Assembly: GCA_040513115.1 (NCBI GenBank)
Contig: JBEVDW010000333.1
Span: 1 to 11,335 of the forward strand
From: DATELY01 sp040513115
Lineage (GTDB): Bacteria; Pseudomonadota; Gammaproteobacteria; Steroidobacterales; Steroidobacteraceae
Direction of reading: 5' to 3'
Length of the DNA stretch: 11,335 nt
Of this stretch, positions 6,742 to 11,335 are shown in pieces; the stretch's first letter is position 1, and every line of letters begins with the position of its first letter. The notes below the pieces were generated by a model. That model saw only the letters and a list, made by a program, of their open reading frames with translations, searched no databases and had not been told where the DNA came from. A program made the position numbers and the translations under genes.

Positions 6742-7221
6742 ATGGCCAAACAGAAAGCCGAAGCTCCCAGACCGCTCATCGTCGACAACCGCAAGGCTCG
6801 ACACGAGTACTTCATCGAAGAAACGTATGAAGCCGGGCTGGTGCTGCAAGGATGGGAAGTGAAGAGCCTGCGCGCGGGGCGTGCGCAGATCAAAGAAGCC
6901 TATGTCTTCGTGAAAGATGGCGAGGCGTTTCTCTTCGGCGCTCACATCTCTGCCCTGCCTACGGCATCCACGCACGTCATTCCCGACCCGATCCGCACCC
7001 GCAAGCTCCTATTGAATCGCTCGGAGTTGGATCGGCTGGTGGGTGCGGTCGAACGTCGCGGCTATACGTTGGCTCCATTGGAGCTTTATTGGAAAAACGG
7101 CAAAGCCAAGCTGCGCATCGGGCTCGCAAAAGGCAAAAAGGATCATGACAAGCGCGCAACCGAGAAGGACCGCGATTGGCAGCGGGAGAAGTCGCGGTTG
7201 ATGAAGCACAGGACGAGATAG
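6742..7221 (+). CDS. smpB: SsrA-binding protein SmpB
   Basis: SmpB binds tmRNA and enters stalled ribosomes with it, its C-terminal tail standing in for the missing mRNA and codon-anticodon pair in the A site. The 159-residue product is full length. It has the N-terminal ARHEYFIEETYEAGLVL strand region, the RNA-binding GWEVKSLRAG motif and the late WKNGKAKLRIGLAKGKKDHDKR block. The basic C-terminal tail (RDWQREKSRLMKHRTR) becomes helical in the ribosome. The ATG at 6742 begins MAKQK as in relatives; the ribosome-binding site is weak. Its RNA partner ssrA starts 141 bp downstream. The stop codon is immediately followed by a period-8 repeat element rather than a recognisable terminator. Confidence 0.98.
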   Translation: MAKQKAEAPRPLIVDNRKARHEYFIEETYEAGLVLQGWEVKSLRAGRAQIKEAYVFVKDGEAFLFGAHISALPTASTHVIPDPIRTRKLLLNRSELDRLVGAVERRGYTLAPLELYWKNGKAKLRIGLAKGKKDHDKRATEKDRDWQREKSRLMKHRTR

Positions 7222-7319
7222 GCTTGTTGGCCCACTGGTCTGCTGGCTTACTGGCCAGAGTCAGACGCCCAACCAACCGTTCTGGCCAACCGACCAGTTG
7301 ACCAACTACCCAGTTGACC
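7221..7319. repeat. Paired inverse arrays with 8-nt period between smpB and ssrA
   Basis: The left arm (7221-7256) carries TGG at 7228, 7236, 7244 and 7252, exactly eight bases apart. The right arm (7284-7319) carries the complement CCA at 7286, 7294, 7302 and 7310, again exactly eight apart. The 10-mer CCAGTTGACC occurs twice at a 16-nt shift (7294 and 7310). When the right arm is reverse-complemented, 19 of 36 positions match the left arm with no gaps, the last nine including a run of five (TGGCC). The arms are separated by 27 bp. It begins at the last base of the smpB stop codon. This may be a degenerate tandem-repeat hairpin or a small dispersed element; I do not recognise a named family. 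Confidence 0.7.
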
Positions 7320-7321
7320 GC

Positions 7322-7349
7322 TTGCACTTTGCGTCCCCGCCCCTACACT
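7322..7349 (+). promoter_or_regulatory. Candidate sigma-70 promoter of ssrA
   Basis: TTGCAC (7322-7327) and TACACT (7344-7349) are separated by 16 nt and lie 13 bp before the mature tmRNA 5' end. Both hexamers are partial matches (three and four positions). A promoter here would give a precursor with a few extra 5' bases, which RNase P removes in known tmRNAs. Transcription could also come through from smpB. Confidence 0.42.
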
Positions 7350-7362
7350 ACCTTCGCTTCTT

Positions 7363-7716
7363 GGGGGCGACCGGCTTCGACGTGGGTGGCGAAACTCCAG
7401 GTGCATGCCGAGTTGTAAGTAACTCGTAAAACTGCTTACAAACTTATAGTTGCAAACGACGACAACTACGCTCTGGCGGCTTAATCCCGCCTAACCCTCG
7501 CCTGGCATGTGCTTGTGCATCCAGATTCGAGGGACGCGCTCACAAGCTCGCGACTCCGGTGTGCTCCAGGCCGGGTTGCTAAAACGCGCTGCAGCTGGCC
7601 ATGCGTCTTCCCTGCCTGTCGGGTAGCGTGTGGTGAGAACTAAAGACATGGCTACGCATGTAGATCTTGTAGCGTAGTGCCTACGGACGCGGGTTCGATT
7701 CCCGCCGCCTCCACCA
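7363..7716 (+). ncRNA. ssrA: Transfer-messenger RNA (tmRNA, SsrA)
   Basis: tmRNA rescues stalled ribosomes: it enters as alanyl-tRNA, then serves as a short mRNA that adds a degradation tag. The ends form a perfect seven-pair acceptor stem (7363-7369 with 7706-7712), including the G3-U70 pair (7365 with 7710) read by alanyl-tRNA synthetase. The T arm is GCGGG-TTCGATT-CCCGC (7689-7705) and CCA is encoded (ACCA at 7713-7716). Conserved blocks CGAAACTCCAGGTGCATGCCGA near the 5' end and CTAAAGACATG towards the 3' end fit proteobacterial tmRNA. The tag frame lies at 7452-7484. The 354-nt one-piece form is standard. Its partner SmpB is directly upstream. Although ssrA 3' ends are common phage integration sites, no integrase is seen downstream in this window. 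Confidence 0.98.
7452..7484 (+). CDS. tmRNA proteolysis-tag reading frame (ANDDNYALAA)
   Basis: This is the internal mRNA-like segment of tmRNA. It starts at the resume codon GCA, right after the conserved ATAGTT, and ends at TAA, encoding ANDDNYALAA. The first alanine of a complete tag comes from the tRNA charge. The terminal LAA is the determinant recognised by ClpXP and ClpAP, and the N-terminal part binds SspB where present. The sequence differs from the E. coli ANDENYALAA by one Asp-for-Glu change. It has no start codon because the ribosome switches templates here. Confidence 0.96.
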   Translation, partial: ANDDNYALAA

Positions 7717-7721
7717 TCTTG

Positions 7722-7740
7722 CACGGCCCATTCGGCTGTG
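7722..7740 (+). terminator. Hairpin just after ssrA, possible weak terminator
   Basis: CACGGCC (7722-7728) and GGCTGTG (7734-7740) form a seven-pair stem with one G-U pair and a five-base loop (CATTC). It starts six bases after the tmRNA CCA end. No T-run follows, so it does not fit a classical intrinsic terminator; it may instead guide 3' processing or have no role. Confidence 0.35.
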
Positions 7741-7832
7741 AGAACAGGGAAGTTCTACGGCAAATTACCTGTGAGCAAAGAACCGCTCACCCCCACCCGC
7801 TCTCGGTGATAGGTTTCCGGTCCACATGGACC
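7741..7832. promoter_or_regulatory. Cluster of three dyad symmetries before the radical SAM gene
   Basis: Three perfect short inverted repeats follow one another: AGAAC-N6-GTTCT (7741-7756), GTGAGC-N8-GCTCAC (7771-7790) and GGTCCA-CA-TGGACC (7819-7832), the last spanning the ATG at 7826. Together with the hairpin at 7722-7740 they fill most of the 109-bp leader of the repair-gene pair. No convincing -10 or -35 is visible. They could be operator sites for a regulator; GAAC/GTTC half-sites occur in LexA boxes of some bacteria but with different spacing. Function is inferred only from position. Confidence 0.4.
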
Positions 7833-9049
7833 TTCACCGCAAGCTCGAAATTCTTGCTGACGCTGCCAAGTACGATGCGTCGTGCGCTTCGAGCGGTACC
7901 AGCAAGCGTCATTCGCTGGGCGGGCGCGGTATCGGGTCGACCGAAGGGATGGGCATTTGCCATAGCTATGCACCCGATGGTCGCTGCATCTCGCTACTCA
8001 AAATCCTGCTGACGAACTTCTGCATCTTCGATTGCATGTATTGCGTGAATCGCTCGTCGAGCAACGTTGCCCGGGCGCGTTTCACCGTCGATGAAGTCGT
8101 GCAGCTGACCCTCGATTTCTACGCGCGCAATTACATCGAAGGGTTGTTTCTCAGCTCCGGCATCATTCGCGATGCCGATTACACGATGGAGCAGATGGTA
8201 GAAGTGGCGCGCCGTCTTCGGGATGAGCACGACTTTCGCGGCTACATCCATTTGAAGACCATTCCCGACGCGAGCGACGAGCTCACTGCGCTTGCGGGCC
8301 GGTATGCCGATCGCGTAAGCATCAATGTCGAATTGCCCACTGAGCAAGGGCTCTCTCGGCTCGCACCCGAGAAGGATGCGCAAACCATTCGCCGTTCGAT
8401 GGCACAGCTCAGGCTGCGTATTGATGAAACGCTGGCCGAGCCCACTGCGCCGCGCTTTGCACCGGCTGGCCAGAGCACGCAGTTAATTGTTGGCGCCGAC
8501 GACACGAGCGATGCCACGATCATTGGAAATAGCGCCGTGCTCTATGGCTCGTATCGATTGCGGCGCGTTTACTACTCTGCCTTCAGTCCCATTCCGGATT
8601 CATCGAAGCTCCTGCCGCTGCAAGCCGCGCCTCTGATTCGCGAACACCGGCTGTATCAAGCAGATTGGCTGATGCGCTTCTACGGCTTCGATTCGCAGGA
8701 GATCTTCGCGCACACCGACGGCATGCTCGACCTTGACATCGATCCGAAGCTGTCGTGGGCGCTGCACCATCGCGAGCAGTTCCCCGTTAACGTGAACACG
8801 GCCTCACGCGAGCAGCTCTTGCGTGTTCCGGGATTCGGCACCAAGTCCGTCGATCGCATTCTCAAAGCACGCAAAGTGCGGCGCATCCGGTTCGACGACC
8901 TCAAGCGTCTGCGCCTGCCGCTCAAGAAAATCGCACCGTTCATCGAGACACTGGATCACCGGCCGCGATCGAACGTATTGGACAGCCCACAGCTACGTCA
9001 GCACCTCGGGCATCAACCCGCTCAACTCAGCCTGTTGGCCGAGGTGTGA
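7826..9049 (+). CDS. UdgX-linked radical SAM protein, putative DNA modification/repair
   Basis: This is a 407-residue radical S-adenosylmethionine protein. The cluster motif C-IFD-C-MY-C (Cys 66, 70 and 73) binds the [4Fe-4S] that cleaves SAM. It is preceded by a conserved DAAKYDASC start (residues 12-20) and the GMGICHSYAPDGRC segment with extra cysteines. Family-type blocks follow: LSSGIIRDADYTMEQM, GYIHLKTIPDAS and RVSINVELPTEQGL. The C-terminus carries a helix-hairpin-helix-like DNA-binding segment, NVNTASREQLLRVPGFG then KSVDRILKAR, like that of ComEA. The family is known for its fixed linkage to the DUF4130/UdgX gene and is annotated as putative DNA modification or repair; its reaction is unknown to me. 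The stop overlaps the next start by one base (TGATG), so the two are translationally coupled. The ribosome-binding site is weak. Confidence 0.93.
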   Translation: MDLHRKLEILADAAKYDASCASSGTSKRHSLGGRGIGSTEGMGICHSYAPDGRCISLLKILLTNFCIFDCMYCVNRSSSNVARARFTVDEVVQLTLDFYARNYIEGLFLSSGIIRDADYTMEQMVEVARRLRDEHDFRGYIHLKTIPDASDELTALAGRYADRVSINVELPTEQGLSRLAPEKDAQTIRRSMAQLRLRIDETLAEPTAPRFAPAGQSTQLIVGADDTSDATIIGNSAVLYGSYRLRRVYYSAFSPIPDSSKLLPLQAAPLIREHRLYQADWLMRFYGFDSQEIFAHTDGMLDLDIDPKLSWALHHREQFPVNVNTASREQLLRVPGFGTKSVDRILKARKVRRIRFDDLKRLRLPLKKIAPFIETLDHRPRSNVLDSPQLRQHLGHQPAQLSLLAEV

Positions 9050-10548
9050 TGCAAACGATCACGCTGCGCAGCGAGACGGATTTCGAAGGCTGGCGCAACG
9101 CTGCCCGCTCCTTGCTGCAGCAGCAAGTCGCACCGGATCAGGTGCATTGGCGCGTGACCGGCAGCGATGGCTCGTTGTTCGATGAACCCGATCGCGCAGT
9201 CGAACGCCCCACGCCCGCGACGTTCCGTGTCCCGCGTGAGTTCCTGCAGCTCGCACAGCGAGTCATCGTGCACCGCTCCCCGGAGCGGTTTGCCCTGCTC
9301 TACCGGTTGCTGTGGCGGCTGCAGGGCGAACCTCGCTTGCTATCGGTCGCAGTCGATGAAGATGTCGCGCGCGCCGTTGCAATGGCAAAGTCAGTGCGCC
9401 GCGACGTGCACAAGATGAAGGCCTTTGTTCGATTCCGCGAAGTGCCCGCCGATCGCGGCTCGGCATTCGTTGCCTGGTTCGAGCCCGAGCACCGCATCGT
9501 CGACGCCATAGCGCCATTCTTCATGCGTCGCTTCGCTGGACAGCGATGGTCGATTCTCACGCCGGAAAGCAGCGCGCATTGGGATGGAGAGCAGTTACGT
9601 TTCGGCCCAGGGGTTTCGCGCCGCGATGCGCCGCAGGGCGATGCGAAAGAAGATCTCTGGCGTCGTTATTACGCGAGCATCTTCAATCCGGCGCGGCTCA
9701 AAGTGTCGACGATGCGTTCGCAGATGCCGCAGAAGTACTGGCGCAATTTGCCGGAAAGCCAGCTGATTCCACGGCTCGTGTCGGAAGCCGAGCAACGCAC
9801 TGCATCCATGATTGCCGCTGCACCGACTGGCGTGCGACGCGCCGGTCTTCGTCCCTCTCAACCGAACCAGCAACCGTCGACGGCATCGCTCGAAGAGCTG
9901 CGCATCTCAGCGCGCAGTTGTCGAGCCTGTCCACTCTGGGCAAATGCAACTCAGACAGTCTTCGGCGAGGGTCCGTCTGCCGCCCGGATTGCAATCGTGG
10001 GAGAGCAGCCCGGCGATCAGGAGGACTTGGCAGGCAGACCATTCGTAGGACCGGCCGGTCAGTTGCTCGATCGCGCACTCAAGCAAGCCGGCCTGCCGCG
10101 CAGCGCCGTGTATGTGACCAACGCGGTGAAGCACTTCAAGTACGAGTTGCGCGGCAAGCGCCGTCTACACAAAAAGCCGCTGGACGCCGAGATCGCCGCA
10201 TGCCATGACTGGCTCGAGCGCGAGCTGGCGCAGATACAGCCCGACCTCGTCATCGCGCTCGGAGCGACGGCTGCGAGATCGATCACGGGCAAGACACTCG
10301 GCATCGAACGAAGCCGGGGCCACATCATTCATCGCGACGGTCAACCTGATCTGCTGATCACCGTTCACCCATCCTATCTGTTGCGCATACCCATCGAGAG
10401 ACAAGATCAGGAGCTCGCGCGCTTCATCTCTGATCTCGAGCTCACACGCTCTTATCTCCACGCAGATTCGGAACCCGCCACACCCGATCTGCCGCCACCG
10501 CAAACACCTCGTCCCGAGGACCTGGCTCGATCTCCGCGCCGCCCGTAA
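9049..10548 (+). CDS. udgX: DUF4130 - UdgX-type uracil-DNA-binding glycosylase fusion
   Basis: This is a two-domain, 499-residue protein. Residues 1 to about 250 are the DUF4130 domain linked to radical SAM partners, with RRDVHKMKAFVRFRE and PFFMRRFAGQRWSILTP blocks. Residues about 280-465 are a family-4-like uracil-DNA glycosylase of the UdgX type: motif A GEQPGDQED (318-326), HPS motif (440-442) and the R-loop KRRLH (370-374). In the characterised mycobacterial UdgX the histidine of KRRIH attacks C1' and leaves the enzyme covalently bound to DNA; here it is His374. Cys291, Cys294 and Cys385 suit a 4Fe-4S cluster, and the position of the fourth Cys of family 4 holds His362 (VKH). GTG at 9046 is an alternative start. 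The last 35 residues, proline-rich, overlap pdeM antisense and lie outside the fold. Confidence 0.94.
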   Translation: MQTITLRSETDFEGWRNAARSLLQQQVAPDQVHWRVTGSDGSLFDEPDRAVERPTPATFRVPREFLQLAQRVIVHRSPERFALLYRLLWRLQGEPRLLSVAVDEDVARAVAMAKSVRRDVHKMKAFVRFREVPADRGSAFVAWFEPEHRIVDAIAPFFMRRFAGQRWSILTPESSAHWDGEQLRFGPGVSRRDAPQGDAKEDLWRRYYASIFNPARLKVSTMRSQMPQKYWRNLPESQLIPRLVSEAEQRTASMIAAAPTGVRRAGLRPSQPNQQPSTASLEELRISARSCRACPLWANATQTVFGEGPSAARIAIVGEQPGDQEDLAGRPFVGPAGQLLDRALKQAGLPRSAVYVTNAVKHFKYELRGKRRLHKKPLDAEIAACHDWLERELAQIQPDLVIALGATAARSITGKTLGIERSRGHIIHRDGQPDLLITVHPSYLLRIPIERQDQELARFISDLELTRSYLHADSEPATPDLPPPQTPRPEDLARSPRRP

Positions 10549-11107
10549 AGCTGCCGAAGGACGGTAGTACGCCGAACTGCGGCGTGAACCAGAACGTCGG
10601 CAAGCGCATCCGTTCGCGTCCAGTTCGGATGCGGATTACCGGATGCGCGTGGCCGCACAGCACATAGCCGTGGAGTGAGTCGCCTGGATGATGCTGTCCG
10701 ACAAACGGCGCAGCCAGCCATTGCGACTGCCACTGAATCGTCGTCAACTGCTGCCTCGCAGCGAGGCGATCATGGTTGCCGGCCACGACGATGAATTCGA
10801 GCTCCGCATGGGCTGCGCGCCACGCCATGAATAGCGGGATGAATTCCGAGCCGAACTGAGGCACCGCATGCACGAAGTCGCCCAACAGCACGACACGCTG
10901 CACGGCGTGCACCCGAATCAGCGCGGCAAGTCGATCGAGATCCGTCTGCGATGAGCCGGCAGGCACTGCAATACCCGAGCGTCGAAACACCTCGTCTTTC
11001 CCCAGATGCAAATCAGCCAGCAACAGAGTTGCAGTACGTGGCCACAGCAGCGCGTGTTCGGGCAGCAGCTCCACGTGCTCTCCCGCAAGCTCGATCGACT
11101 CACTCAT
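10442..11107 (-). CDS. pdeM: Ligase-associated DNA damage response endonuclease PdeM (metallophosphoesterase)
   Basis: This is a 221-residue calcineurin-like phosphoesterase. All metal-binding motifs are intact: DLHLGK (Asp32, His34), GDFVH (Asp77, His80), GNHD (Asn111, His112) and CGHAHP (His153, His155). The late FWFTPQFGVLPSFGSFTGG block is diagnostic of PdeM rather than of generic phosphodiesterases. In related bacteria PdeM is encoded with an ATP-dependent DNA ligase, an Lhr-type helicase and a metallo-beta-lactamase exonuclease, and acts as a DNA nuclease or phosphodiesterase in damage response. The ATG at 11107 lies inside the helicase 3' end (8-bp overlap), so the two are coupled. The 3' end overlaps the convergent udgX by 107 bp, covering its last 34 residues, which include the conserved DEVFAVAADRVWRV strand. 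Confidence 0.94.
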   Translation of the reverse strand: MSESIELAGEHVELLPEHALLWPRTATLLLADLHLGKDEVFRRSGIAVPAGSSQTDLDRLAALIRVHAVQRVVLLGDFVHAVPQFGSEFIPLFMAWRAAHAELEFIVVAGNHDRLAARQQLTTIQWQSQWLAAPFVGQHHPGDSLHGYVLCGHAHPVIRIRTGRERMRLPTFWFTPQFGVLPSFGSFTGGAEIEPGPRDEVFAVAADRVWRVPNLRGDKSV

Positions 11108-11335
11108 GATCGGCTGCTCGTTCCAGGCTGGCGATCATGCGATCCATGCGATCGCGCCAGCTTTCGGTGGAAATGATCTGAGAGCGCAATCGATCGGCCC
11201 ACAACGGAAATGCCAGGGGCGTCAGGTGTGGCACGGCATTCAGCACGAGTTTGCTTGCCTGCAGCGCCTGCAGCGTGCGCGCGAGTTCCGTCTCGGCCAG
11301 CTGCAGCTCGAATACTTCGCGCTCCGCCTGTTCGA
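11100..11335 (-). CDS. Ligase-associated Lhr-type DEXH helicase, C-terminal 77 residues
   Basis: Only the C-terminal end is visible; the rest runs off the right edge. Reading on the minus strand in the frame that ends TGA at 11100-11102 gives REVFELQLAETEL, then LVLNAVPHLTPLAFPLWADRLR, then STESWRDRMDRMIASLERAA and the stop. The TPLAFPLWADRLR block is characteristic of the C-terminus of the ligase-associated DNA damage response DEXH-box helicase (Lhr family), which unwinds DNA or RNA-DNA duplexes. The 8-bp overlap with pdeM is the usual arrangement for this pair. The helicase core motifs cannot be checked here. The next gene to the right is expected to be an ATP-dependent DNA ligase. Confidence 0.88.
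   Translation of the reverse strand, partial: EQAEREVFELQLAETELARTLQALQASKLVLNAVPHLTPLAFPLWADRLRSQIISTESWRDRMDRMIASLERAADHE

Noticed and set aside
7491..7724. Minus-strand reading frame of 77 codons across tmRNA
   Set aside because: It is antisense to the conserved 3' half of ssrA, a well-known source of false gene calls.
9546..10208. Plus-strand 220-codon frame inside udgX
   Set aside because: Out-of-frame shadow of udgX; Arg/Ser-rich and without domain features.
7717..11335. Genomic island inserted at the ssrA 3' end
   Set aside because: ssrA is a known integration site, but no integrase, no repeated copy of the ssrA 3' end and no clear change in base composition are seen; the genes downstream are chromosomal repair genes.
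11104..11335. Alternative minus-strand frame entering pdeM with a stop at 11104-11106
   Set aside because: That frame gives no recognisable protein, whereas the adjacent frame ending at 11100 gives the TPLAFPLWADRLR helicase signature.

Overview
The window is a GC-rich stretch of chromosome from a gammaproteobacterium. The order nadK-recN-bamE-(rnfH, ratA)-smpB-ssrA matches the Escherichia coli chromosome, fur lies between recN and bamE as in pseudomonads, and hrcA is kept next to grpE-dnaK as in Xanthomonas-like lineages. The tmRNA tag (ANDDNYALAA) fits this assignment. The combination points to a non-enteric lineage near Xanthomonadales, Nevskiales or Steroidobacterales. That placement is inferred from gene order only.

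Left part (1-2204, minus strand): a heat-shock operon hrcA-grpE-dnaK, with dnaK running off the left edge. Two sigma-32-like promoters, both with a 13-nt spacer, precede grpE and dnaK. No CIRCE operator (the HrcA site) is visible anywhere in the window. Centre-left (2375-5450): nadK and recN abut with no gap, and recN converges on fur with an 11-bp overlap. Centre (5556-7716): the outer-membrane assembly lipoprotein gene bamE; a two-gene unit ratA-rnfH on the opposite strand; then smpB and ssrA, which together form the trans-translation ribosome-rescue system. Between smpB and ssrA lies a compact repeat of two oppositely oriented arrays with an exact 8-nt period.

Right part (7826-11335) is the least characterised. 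A radical SAM protein with a C-terminal helix-hairpin-helix region is translationally coupled to a DUF4130-UdgX fusion that carries the uracil-crosslinking histidine loop. This pair runs head-on into a minus-strand pair, the metallophosphoesterase PdeM and the C-terminus of a ligase-associated Lhr-type helicase. The UdgX tail and the PdeM 3' end overlap by 107 bp. In related genomes the helicase and PdeM travel with an ATP-dependent DNA ligase and an exonuclease, so those genes are expected just beyond the right edge. The 109 bp between ssrA and the radical SAM gene contain four short dyad symmetries and no confident promoter.

The left two thirds are conserved housekeeping genes. The right third is two DNA-repair modules placed tail to tail, and it is the best candidate here for under-described biology.
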